Of a DNA stretch of 64,000 bases, positions 11,573 to 22,370 are shown piece after piece; position 1 is the first letter of the stretch, and the number at the start of each line of letters is the position of its first letter. The translations under genes and the position numbers were made by a program. The notes under the pieces were generated by a model, which had not been told where the DNA came from, made no database searches, and saw only the letters and a program-made list of their open reading frames with translations. Location of the stretch: contig JAAMXP010000445.1 of NCBI GenBank assembly GCA_019693395.1, positions 1-64,000 on the forward strand, read 5' to 3'. This DNA comes from Ettlia oleoabundans (taxonomy: Eukaryota; Chlorophyta; Chlorophyceae; Chlamydomonadales).

Positions 11573-13817
11573 ATGTCGAGTAAAGGTTCTAAGCTGGTGA
11601 GCCAGCATCAATGCTTCAACACCGCCCCAAACGTATAAAGCTCATTCCTAATCGCGCTAAGAGGCAGTTGTGCTCCCTTTTGCCGCCAAATGTATTGCTG
11701 AACAGCTTGCAATCAGAAGCGGTATGACCCTCCGTGCAGGGCGCGCGGCATACCCGCCATAGCTCCCGCCGCCTGCAGTGTTACACCTCGCTCCCCTTCC
11801 GGCCAACGCCTGACTGTCCCTGTCTAACCCGCCTGTGACTGCAGTCTAAGGAGCAGCTGCGCGCAATGCGTGCACAAAGAGCAGCCGCGCTGGCAGCCCA
11901 GCAAGGCACGGGCGGCAGCAGCGCAGCAGAAGAGGCTCGCGGCGCTGGCCCAGCAGTGCCCCCTGCAGCACCCACTAGGAGCGCTGAAGAGGACGCACGC
12001 AGCATGCCGCCGCCCCCACCACGCGCCCCCTCCACCCGCAGCATGCCGCCACAATCCGTGGCTCCCGCCGCAGCGGCGGCAGGGCCGGCTTCCTACCATG
12101 CAGACTCTCAAGCCACCCGCCTGCATGACTCTGGCGGCCTCCCAGCGCATGCAGAGCAGCACGGGGAGCCTTCCATCAACCAGGGCGGCCCACGCGCCGC
12201 TCCCTCACGTGCTGGCAGCGCCGCAGAGGAGGTCCGCAGCACACTGTCTGGCGGTGGCGGCTTGCCTGCCGACTTTTTTGACGGCAACGCCGCTTCCGCA
12301 GTGGGTTCTGTTGCAGCAGGTGCAGGCGAGCCACCCGTTGCAGCACCAGCGCAGCAGTCAGCGAGTATCGAGGGATCCACAGGCGGGGGAGCGGCAGCAG
12401 CTGCGCCAGCAGCGGCAGGTGCAGATGTCACCTCTGCAGTCAGCCGGCAGGCCGCTGGCAGCTACACTGCAATGTCTGGAGTGCCAGCAGGGTTTTTCGA
12501 TGCAGGAGGACCAGGGGCAGCAGACAGCATAGTGGGTGGCAGCCACGAGGCAGACCGCGGCACTGTTGTCAGCAGTGCACCGCCGCAGGCAGGTTCAGCA
12601 GCGGCTGGATCAGCGGGGGCAGGGCCACTGCCGAAAGGTGAGTGCGCTGTTGGACCGGGAAAACGCCGACATATGGGTTTTGCGACCAATAACTACCTTG
12701 AGTTGTTCTGAGTTGACCTTGTCTCCGCATCTTTCTGTCACCCTAGGCTTTTTCGAGGACAAGAAGGCAGATGCCAAGGCGCGGGGGGAGGTGCCCAAGA
12801 GCCAGAAGGACATGGCCAAGGTGCGACACATGGCGCAGGCAGGCCAGCTGTGGTGCAGAGCTCGGCTCACCTTTTATGTCTGCCATGTCCGCCTTCTTCA
12901 GCGAACTCGTAAAATGGTCCTAGCTGGTTTGACAACACTTGTGGTACATCCCTCCAATCCCTGCAAACTTCCTTGCTCTCATACAAAGTATAATTGCTTC
13001 CCTCCCTGCTTTCACATGCAAACCGTCGTTTACCTGTGGTATAATTGCTGCATCGCCTGCAGGAGTACGCTGACTTCATCAAGCAAGTGGAGGTGGACGC
13101 AGCAGCGGCAGCAGAGGCACAGGCGGCGGAAGAGGAGGAGGAGGCCGAGGGGCGGCTGGAGCGGGAGGATTTTGAGCAGTTGTGAGCGCATGCTGGGAGC
13201 TTGCTGCTGCTTGTGGTGGTGCTGGTGGTCTTTCCAGGAGCTGACATTGTGCGATTGTGCACGATCCTCTTAGCTGACTTGAAAGCAAGCCCTGGACAGT
13301 GCCGTTGCATCAGTGCGGCAAATCCTTTCACCCCTGAGCACAACTCTTCTCCTTGAGGCACCTTCTTGCCCCGTTCGCTGCCGCAGCGTGCGCATGCAGA
13401 AGCTTGAGGCCTTGAAAACGGCACGTCAGGCCAGCAGCAGCGGTAACAGTGCAAGGCGTGGTGTTGAAGATGTGGATGCAGCGGCGGCGGCGGCGGCAGC
13501 GACCATTGCAGAACCCGAAGTGCAGCGGCCAGTGATCCAGTTACCCAAAAAACGGAGGGTGAGTATGGGGGTGGAGGGTGTGACCTGCAGCAGTGATGCC
13601 TGAGACATGGCAAATCCTATTCGCAGCAGAACCTCTCCCAGCTTATCCTGTTTGATCCACGTGGTGCACCTAGCGGTTGTGCTCCTTCCCTGGGCAGGTA
13701 CTGGACACAATAGCGGTTCTTGAGGCAGCACCTGGCAGTACCGGCAGCAGTGATGAAGATGAGGATGCTGCCGATGATGGTTTGCTCGACTGGCGGGCAA
13801 AGAAGTCAGCCTTCTAG
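11573..13817 (+). CDS. ZNF830/CCDC16-like protein lacking the N-terminal zinc finger
   Basis: ZNF830 family proteins are nuclear, linked to the spliceosome and genome stability. They have an N-terminal C2H2-type finger, repeated LPxxFFD motifs and an acidic C terminus ending in DWRA. Six exons: 11573-11596, 11845-12637, 12747-12820, 13063-13181, 13387-13558, 13698-13817. The start MSSKGSKL/SKEQLRAMRAQRA matches the basic segment that normally precedes the finger. LPADFFDGN, VPAGFFDAGG and LPKGFFEDKKADAK follow, then EYADFIKQVEVDA and an acidic coiled coil. The end is SSDEDEDAADDGLLDWRAKK. The long Ala/Ser/Gly-rich second exon is open throughout, but none of its frames shows the C-x2-C...H-x-H pattern. 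All splice phases agree. The family call is good; the missing finger is real in this sequence unless an exon was missed. Confidence 0.85.
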
Positions 13818-14652
13818 AGCCAGCCTATGCTTGTTGACTGAAGGTTTCCTTGCTGGAGCGAAATGACTGTGGCCCTGGGGTCTACGTTTCGTAAGCTGAC
13901 ATCGGCGCGCTTGCTACAGGCACAAGAGACAAGCGGTTGCTTATGCGCAGTGTCCGCATCACAACATTATGTAAACCCAATGCCGTATTCTGTGTGTTAT
14001 AAGGTTGTTGCTGGGAAGCATTTGCAACAGTGCCTCATGCCTTTGGCTAGGCTTTGCGGCAAACTCACCCCCGTCAGCAGTTGAGGAAACATGCCGGGGT
14101 TGAGCATGCGTGGGCAGCCCATTATGTGCTCGAGTTGAATTTTAGCTGATACTGTAGTCGAGCAATGGCTCTTCACAAGTCCTTGCCACCTCAATTTCAT
14201 CATCTCGAGGTGTGCGCTCCAAAGCTCGGGCGCCGCAAGCGGGTGGAAAGGCGGACACTTCTGCCACACAAAATGTGCGATCTCAGGCGCAATATAAATA
14301 TGTGCCAACCATGTCTGAACTTTGGGGTCTTACTGGCGGCCTTTTGAGTCGGCAAGGTGGGCGCAGGGTTTCTGGGCAAGCGCCTAGTGTCGGCCTGCCT
14401 GGCCGCCTGCCTTGTATAGCACCATTATCGGCACTGCATTACTCGTACCCGTTTAGTGCGAGATGCGGACGGGCGTGCGTGGTCAACCGACGGCTCGACT
14501 GCTGCCGCCGCCACTGTGCAGGGATTGCTGCACTGCCTATCCCTTGCAGCAAACCTGCTTTCCGGCAGGCCTCCAGATTACCTTTCAAGTCTGCCATACG
14601 CCGAATAGCAAGGTTCAGCGTGCGTCGCAGCCACCCTACCACAGCAGCCAGC
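13818..14652. other. Intergenic and 5' region of the MTHFSD-like gene
   Basis: No separate gene. The MTHFSD frame stays open upstream to an ATG at 14212. The extension is rich in Arg, Ser and Ala (around 14440-14650) and could be an organelle targeting peptide. I could not decide between the two starts. Confidence 0.45.
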
Positions 14653-17334
14653 ATGAGCGCCAGCGCCGGCAGCAACAGCGGCGCGAGCGGTGCAACTACT
14701 GCCGCAGCACTCGACGTCGCTGCCTATGACGCTGGACGCCTCGCATTGGATGGCCAGGCCATGGAACACATGCGGCAGCTCAGCAAGGCAGAGAGCGAGG
14801 CAGCAGCAGCGGCAGAAGCAGCAGCCAGGGCAGGGGCAGAGCCTGCCAGCCAGGCGCCCCCTGGCGCTTGGAAATGGGAAATTAGAAAGCACATCTGGGA
14901 TATGATGGAGGAGCAGGACCTGGCTGAGGTCCCTCGCCCAGGTAGGCTGCGGAGCCATTAGGAAATGTGAGGCGGGCTTTGGGCAGTTCCGCAATAAGGC
15001 AGACAGCTTCGGTTGTTGGGCTGGCTCGTTGATTGGTGACGATGTACTCCCCCAGTGTGAAAGGTACTTGGGGGAGAGGGCACCCACCAACCATGTAGTT
15101 TGCATTGGAAGGGTCAGCCACATGCGATTATGTCTGTTGGTTAGCTTCAAAGTCCAGACTGATGGCATGCAGTTGTCACAGTTGCTGGAGCTTTGAGCAT
15201 GATCGACACAGCTGCTGCCGCCACTCTGTTCCTGCTGCTTTGAATGGCGTGCAGTGCATCACCGCATCCCAAACTTCAAGGGTGCCTCCGAGGCTGCCGC
15301 AAAGTTGACCGCCCTCCCAGAGTTTCAGGCAGCAAAATGCGTCAAGGTCAATCCCGGTAGGTTGCCCAGCACCTGTTCGGCGCTTGTCATGTTGTTTTTG
15401 GCCTGCACACAGCGTGGTTTCAGGTGTGTGCTGGCTTCTGACCCTGCTGCAAGGCAGCACGGCAGTTGTGGCCAGCTGCACCCCCAGTCCCCGTGTGTCA
15501 TGCCCTGACTCTATCCCATGCCCCACTGCCGCCTTCACTGACACGCAGACACGCCACAGAAACAGGTGCGCTGCCAGTTTCTGGCCTGCAACTTTGCTTT
15601 AATACTGAACTATGTTGCTGTCTGCAGGGTTGTGACTATTCCCTTGAGTCCATGACTCATGTCCTCTCTCATTTGCCTTGCCTTGCCATGCCTTGCCATG
15701 CCACGCACTCACATTACCTCGCCATGCGCTCACATGGCCATGCCTGCCCACCCTCCCCATTGACAGGTGCGCTATGCTGTGCTGTCCACGGGCAAGACGC
15801 TGCTGACACCCCAGCCCCGCCTGCGCACCGGCTTCTTCTCAACGCTGCACTGCGACTCAATCCCTCCTGATGCGCTGGCGCAGGCCTGCACTTCAGGTGG
15901 GCTCAACGCTGCTGGTCGCGGTGGCTGGCTGTCTGGCTGGACATCTGGCAGGCAGGCAGGCAGGCCGCACTGGGGCAGGCGGGCATGCCCAGCTAGTGCT
16001 CCTGTGGTGCTGCCCTGCCCTCCTCAATTGCCCCATTTGCTTTCAAGCATGTTATTAGCCCAACTTGGTTGCTCCCTGCTGTGGTCAACCACAACATCCT
16101 GTTCACCTTCTTTCCTCATCTGTGTCTCTGCTGCAGCTGGTGTAGTAAAGTATGGGCAGCCATTGTCGTTGGATGACAAGATCAAAGTGGGCCTTGTTGT
16201 GGTGGGCTCTGTAGCTGTGGACCCCGAGACGGGGTGCAGGTGAGGGCACCAGACGTGGCGAATGTCCCTCTCTGCCGACTCTCTTGCAGGCCTCGTGGCG
16301 TGCATGCATTGCAGGCGCTGTGTATGGGTGTTGGGTTAAGCTTCGAGTGTGCCACTTCTTGCTGGCTTGCTTGGTTTCGTGTTGCAGTTTCTAATTTGCA
16401 TTTTATAGCCTCATGTTTGCTGCTGGCCAAGTGCCCCCCTGTGCTGGCTCATACCAAAGTGGTATCCCACCCTGCCGCTCCATTGACACTGTGTGCAGGC
16501 TGGGCAAGGGCGAGGGCTTTGCTGAGCTTGAGTACGGCATCCTGCGCTGGATGGGAGCCATTGATGAGCACACACTTGTGGTCACAACAGTGCGGGATGA
16601 GCAGGTGCTGCCGCCTGGCACCATCCCCGCCGCCAAGATGCTGCCTCATGACGTCCCTGTGGACCTGATCTGCACCCCCACCCAGGTAACTTCCTGCCAG
16701 CTTGCAAACAACTGTAGCCGCTGCTGTGCCTTCCTGTCGGCAACGGCTGGCAGTCTCTGCCAGCTGCATCAGCGGTGGCTCCTATCGCCCTGCAGGCACC
16801 CGGTGCCGTTGGATTGCAGGGCTGGTCGCATACATGCGCCCCCTGTCTTCTTGTGTCTAGTTTTAATCTGCGTCAAATCGAAGCACATGCCCCACTTTGG
16901 GTGTGCGGCTATGTGTTGATTTTTACTCCTCCCAGCACCATCGTTGCCTCCCGCCAAGCAGCTGATTTTCCGCCCTGCCCCAATAAATCACTGTCATACA
17001 TGTCTGCCCACCTGCCCTGCAGGTCATCCGTGTGTCCCGTCCTACATTGCAAAAGCCCACGGGCATTCTTTGGGAGCGTCTCTCTCGCCAGAAGCTGGCT
17101 CAGATTCAAATCTTGCAGCAGCTTAAGCGGCGCATAGAAAAGGAGCAGGGTTTCCCTCTGCCATGCGGGCCCGACGAGGTGCTGCCACCATTGGCATCGC
17201 GGGGGCAGCGCCGGAGTAACAGCGGCAGCGGTGGCAGGGGAGGTGGCGGCGGCAGGCAGGGGCAGCGACGCCGTGGCGGCAGCAGCAATGGGGGGAATGC
17301 GAGGACCAGTGGCGGCAGTCAGAGAGGAGGGTAA
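14653..17334 (+). CDS. MTHFSD-like (5-formyl-THF cyclo-ligase-like) protein with Arg/Gly-rich tail
   Basis: This is the methenyltetrahydrofolate synthase domain-containing family, related to 5-formyl-THF cyclo-ligase but thought to act in RNA binding. Exons: 14653-14941, 15255-15356, 15549-15565 (17 bases), 15767-15896, 16137-16239, 16499-16685, 17023-17334. The conserved core reads [60 protein letters not shown] and [20 protein letters not shown]. It ends at [20 protein letters not shown]. Where animal MTHFSD has an RRM, this protein ends in a roughly 45-residue Gly/Arg/Ser tail ([17 protein letters not shown]), an RGG-box type that can also bind RNA. The start at 14653 is conservative; an in-frame ATG at 14212 would add a basic leader. 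The core identification is strong. Confidence 0.92.
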
Positions 17335-19446
17335 GCTTTCAGTCAGGCAGCATTGCTTGCTGAGCACTGAGTGCCCTTTCCACCTTAGCGGAGTATGGTG
17401 CATGTAAGCTTTTAAAAGAACGTAGTGCATTACATACAAGGAATGTTTCAACCTTTAACACCAGGAATATTACTTTTGTGACAAGCGCTGGTAGAGCGAG
17501 AGCGGGAGGTTTCATGCAGGTCAATCACGTTCACAGCTTCATAGCTGAGGAACTGAGCAGGCCTAGTGCCAGCATGTACTCAATCAGCTCTGCTGGCAGT
17601 GTGGGCAAGCCATGGGGCCCACAGTGAGCTGCCGCCAGGCAGATTGCTGCGGTACGCTGCTGACTGTGCGTCGAGCGCTGTGTGCATAACAAGGAATGGT
17701 CGCCCGGCACGCCATTTGGTCAGGGACGGCAGGCTGCGTATCTTCAGGTTTGTGGGCAGGCTGGTGAACAAGCACGCCAGCGAACCAGGCAGGCAAGCAG
17801 GGTGGCGGGTGATGTCATCATTCCTCCACTCGCACGCTTTCGCTGCAGTACTTTAAGATGCGCCCAGGAATCCGCTTGAGAGCCTGAAAGCCTGTGCACC
17901 TGGGCGCATCGTTGCCAGGGTTGCATTGTGTAATCATGTCCACTCGCAGGCTCAAGTGGTCCAGGTTGGGCGGACGTGAAAGGCCTCTAGCAGGAGCGGC
18001 ACGTCGGTCTGGTCCTCATCCCACACACTCACTCAACCGATGCAGCTGCCTGCTGGGTGCTAATGATGGCTCCTCACTGATGGCAATCGCAAACAACAGC
18101 ATGCCTGCTGGGGGAGGCCTTGCAGGACGGCAGAGTCATAGGTGGTATGGTGGTGCCAAGCTGCAGTTCGCTGGGCGGCAACAAGAAGCAGGGTGGTGGC
18201 GGCAGTCCATATATGAGGTGCACCCGTGTCCGGCAACAAAATTGGCTCACATCACTCAAGCTTGTCATATGACAGAGACTGCCAACGGTTTGTTTGCAGT
18301 CCTCCTTGAGATAAATCGTTTGCGATAGTTGTACCTGTTCCGGGCGGAGATGTTGCAACACAAGTAGCTAGTGCGTAGCGCAAGGGCCATATGTTGCACC
18401 ACGACAAGTTGAGCTCAACTCCCACTGCACTGTACTACAGGTGCGAGCAGTACAAGCCGCCATTCCCCCACACCACCACCACCCGCCCACCATTACCCTC
18501 GGCTGCAGATGCCATTTATTGCGCCAGTATACCTCCAGAGACATAGTTGACGAGGTGGTTACAAGGACTGATGCCTCCCAACGCACATCACACCATCATC
18601 CTCTTGTCGAAGGAGCGGTGAGCAGCTGAGCGGACCCACAGGCACAGTGCCATGCAGTCAATGTGGAACTGTTGATGCGGGGGTTAGACCACCTTGCCTG
18701 GGGTACCTGTGCTTCTGTGGTGACGGTTTTTGGGTATAGTTGGCCCAGTTCAGAAATGCCATTGAAGTGCTGCCGCCGCCTGCAGAGAGTGCGCACACCG
18801 CTGCCGCTTGGCAGGTGCGCAGCGGCTACCCCTAGCAGGGCAGCATCAAGACCAAAAATGCGAGGCAACCTAATACTCAACGCCTGAAGAAGATAATTTG
18901 CGTGGTTTCCAGCCCAAACAACACAGTGGGGTGGGCAGGAGGGGCAAGTAGGATGCGCTAGCAGGAGCCGCAAAGATTCTTGGCTCTCCCCACACTGCCA
19001 TATGGGTGCCTGGGCGGGGCGCCTGAGCCCTCTTTCTCCCTCCCTTGGGCTGCAGATACCGTCCGGCCATCGGTGCACACATAACAATGATCTTTTTGGG
19101 CAGGCCAGCCCTCAGACAGACGAGCTGCTGCCTGCCTAAGAACCTGCCACATGGGTTCCAGCTTCTGGGGTTCTGGGCATCACGCGCAATCGCATGTTGT
19201 TATAAAGCAGCCCAGCTTCTAATCTTAACCACATTTCTTTCATTATCTTCTCCTCCGACCGTTAAAACGTCTTGGTAGGTCGGGGTTTGGGCCCCTGCCA
19301 GTGATTGGCTGCTGGCAAGCGAGGTGCAGTGCTCCCCGACAGAACACTGCTGCACCAGCCGTATCCCTTGATTTAGTTGTTGGGCTTGCGCGATGACTTG
19401 CGTTCTCTTTGTACCGACCTGCCGCAGTGTGCACACGCCTCCCACG
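17335..19446. other. Two-kilobase stretch without a supported gene
   Basis: Only short, unconvincing open segments occur on either strand. The best are on the minus strand near 17580-17770 (reads NLKIRSLPSLTKW) and 18720-18795 (an exon-like piece between CTGCAG and GTACCC). I could not chain them into a gene. A small minus-strand gene with very short exons remains possible. Confidence 0.4.
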
Positions 19447-21620
19447 ATGACCGGCGCATGCTGCCGCCTTGCGGTGTCCGCCCTTGCATGCCTCCTGCTG
19501 GCGGCATCCTCCGTCGAGGCCGACCACGGAAACTTCACCCTTCCCAGCCTGCCATACCCCACTGAGGTGTTTGAGCCCTCCATTGACAATGCAACCATGT
19601 TCATCCACTGGAACAGGTGGGGTCAGGGGGTGCGGGCCGCTTCTAGGTGCTGCAGCTCCTGCTGCCGATTCAGCTGCATAGCCGTGCTGCATTCGCAGTG
19701 GCAGCCACCTCGCTCTAGCGCCATGGCAGTGACGGCCGTTGGAGGGCAGCATTGATTGGAAAGCATGTGCACGGCCCCAAATCGGCAACAGTCGCGGAGT
19801 CTGTGCTACTGCTACAGCGGCCGCTGCCGCTGCTTCTGGAATCTGGCCGACGTGCCCACTGCTGCCCCATGCACTCTCTACCTTTGATTTGCAGGCACGC
19901 TAACGCCTTTGTCACCAACCTGAACAATGCCTTTGCCGGTGACTGCTCTGAGCTGGCTGGCAAGCCCCTGATGGAGCTCAACGAGGCCGTGGGTGCCACC
20001 CACTCCTGCTCCAAGGCTGAGATCCGGGCCCTGGGCATCTCTGTGAGCGTTCGCGGCAAGAAACGGTGCCCCGAGCTGCCAGAGCAGTGCGAGACGCTGG
20101 TGAGTGGGTGGGGTGGGAGGTGTGTGTGTCTTGGTGATGGTTGGTTGAGTGGGTAGGAGTTGGGTGAATGGAGTGGGATATCAGCTGCTTGCCAGCTACA
20201 CACAAAAGCTACATGGTCGTCAGCAGCTGCTGCGGACGCAATTCCCTTCTTTGTTTCAAAGCATGTGTGGTTTGCACGGGCTTGCCGTGCAGCTTTTTCC
20301 AAAAGTTGTGCTTCACCTGGGAACCTGCCTGCCTGCCTGAGGAGAGCTGCTCACGCTGGGACAACCCTTGCCGCCACCTTGCCACATGCAGATCCGCAAC
20401 AACGCAGGCGGCTTCTGGAACCACGGCCTCTTCTTCCTGCACAACCTCGCCCCCTTTGGCAGCCAGGTGGGTACACTCACCTTACTTACTATGCTGTCCC
20501 CGGCAGGCGCAGCAGCCTCAAAACCTGTGGCTGTTGCTGCCTCCTCCATTTGCTCCTCCGGCACCGGCACCGGCTGGCACCACCGATTACCACTTTGCTG
20601 GCACGTGTATTTTTGCCTGTGAGTTGATGCGATGCCACAATGCGTGGACAGGCATGCCATTGCCGACACCCACAAGCGCTTCCTCAACCTCTGCAGCACC
20701 TCACATTCTTCCATTTCCTGTGCTGTGTGTTTGTTTGTTGCAGAGCTTTGAGGACGACGCCTCTTCTGACTTGAAGGCTGCTGTTGAGCGTGACTTTGGC
20801 AGCGAGGAGGAGTTCCGGGCGGCATTTGAGAGCGCTGCCGTGCCCATCTTTGGCAGCGGCTGGGCCTGGGTGATTGTGGATCCTGACACCAAGGAGCTCA
20901 AGATCACCACCACTGCCAACCAGGTGCGGTAGCAACGACACACCCACACCCATGCAGACGGGCCGCTCTTTGTTTCAACATTGAGATGTCAGAAATGTTT
21001 CCACAGAGCTTCATTCACTTGGCCACTAATTTACCACCACCCGCTGGCGGTCCACCCATGCATTGCAGGACAACCCGCTGATGAACCTGCCCATTCCTTC
21101 CACCGGTGCCACCCCCACCATCAAGGGCCTGCCCATCCTCGGCATTGACGTGTGGGAGCATGCCTACGTGAGGCCGCTGCTGCTGCTTGCGGTGGTTTTG
21201 CTGCTTGTGGGGCTCCTGATGTGGCCGCTGGGTGACAGACAGCTGCACAGCACCCACTCCAGTGTTGGTGGGGGTGAGGTTTTCACTGGGTACTGTTGAT
21301 GCGATTGGGGGTTCTTTGCATTTATGATGGCATCATCCATCAAGCAAACCCAACGCATATAGATGGCGTATAAGAAGAGGTGGTTTATTTGAGTGCTGCC
21401 TGGGAAAGTATGCGAGGCATGGGAAGCTCGCTGACGGCTTTGCTTGCGGCCAATTCCCTCTGTGCAGTACCTCAAGTACCAGAACATGCGTGGTGACTAC
21501 GTCGGTGCTTTCTGGGACGTGATCAACTGGAAGGGTGTGAGCGACCTGTATGCTGCTGCTTGGGATGGAGCTTACTCCAACATCGACGTCCTGCAGCCTG
21601 CCGCCAACTGGTCCGAGTGA
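19447..21620 (+). CDS. Secreted manganese superoxide dismutase with a cysteine-rich insertion
   Basis: This enzyme converts superoxide to O2 and H2O2. Six exons: 19447-19616, 19895-20099, 20392-20466, 20744-20923, 21069-21167, 21468-21620. The start gives a signal peptide ([19 protein letters not shown]), so it is secreted or vacuolar, not plastidial. The metal ligands are visible: His in FIHWNRHA, His in [12 protein letters not shown], and Asp and His in [15 protein letters not shown]. The Gly in NAGG together with the Gln in TANQDNPL is the Mn-type pair; Fe-SODs place the Gln in the first motif. Between [14 protein letters not shown] and IRNNAGG there is an insertion of about 35 residues. 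Four cysteines (DC, SC, RC, QC) lie in and just before it, and a usual Mn-SOD lacks them. The protein ends PAANWSE. TGTAATAAAA at 22129 may be the poly(A) signal. Confidence 0.95.
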
Positions 21621-22370
21621 AAACGTGGGCTAATGACAGCCGGAAAGCTTGTGTGAGGCGGTAATTGCTGACCTGAGAAGCCAGCGCTGGCTGCCTGGTG
21701 TGGCAGGAGCGTGCGAGGAGGTTGATGAGACCCGAGTGGCTACAAGCCGCGTGCCTCCTTCTGTCATGTTCCTGCCATGCTCTTGGATTCGTTGGACTTA
21801 TTCTTTGGTCATTTTCATTTTCAAACTTTCGAAACCCAATAATCCGTCGTCAAGCCTTTCTGCTTCTGTGATGATGAGACCCAACACATAGAACAATTGA
21901 TTCCGGGATTTCCACCGTCATGTCAGCGTTTCCCACTGCCACACTGGCGTACCTGCCAGTACCAAGCGCAATGCCTTCTGCACAGAATGAGTGGTGTGTG
22001 GGGATGTGTGATGCTCGTTGTACTGTTGTTCTCCTGTTATATGCATGGGTTATCCCCAAGACCCTCCTGAACCTGCTCCTTTTGCCCCGCGCATTTTTAT
22101 ATTTGCCAGCTGCTGTTATTCTTCGTGTGTAATAAAATTTGAGTAATAAAATTTGAGTGTGCAAGCGCCGGAAAAGTCCGGGCCTATGGCAATTAGCACG
22201 ACACGGCTAGGGAAGACAAACTCAACAGTTGCCAAATAGCCAGAGTGCCACTGCCTCACTCAGGGTCGCAGCTGGTAGCAGCGCCTGCTGCCTGCTGCCT
22301 TCACTGCGGCATTAACCTGCCCCGGCTGAGTGCTGTCCTCACCTGCCACTGTGGCCACCGTCTCCCCGCT
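21621..22370. other. Convergent intergenic region, SOD and hydrolase 3' ends
   Basis: Contains a directly repeated GAGTAATAAAATTT-like block at about 22129-22158, including TGTAA, the likely SOD poly(A) signal. Nothing else is recognised. Confidence 0.55.

Noticed and set aside
14212..14652. Upstream in-frame extension of the MTHFSD-like protein
   Set aside because: It could be a targeting peptide, but it may equally be 5' UTR. It is kept out of the gene and noted as an alternative.
17580..18110. Minus-strand pieces recalling a TXNDC17-type thioredoxin (NLKIRSLPSLTKW, an RPTW upstream)
   Set aside because: No WCxxC motif is found, the RPTW frame hits a stop, and no valid splice chain joins the pieces.
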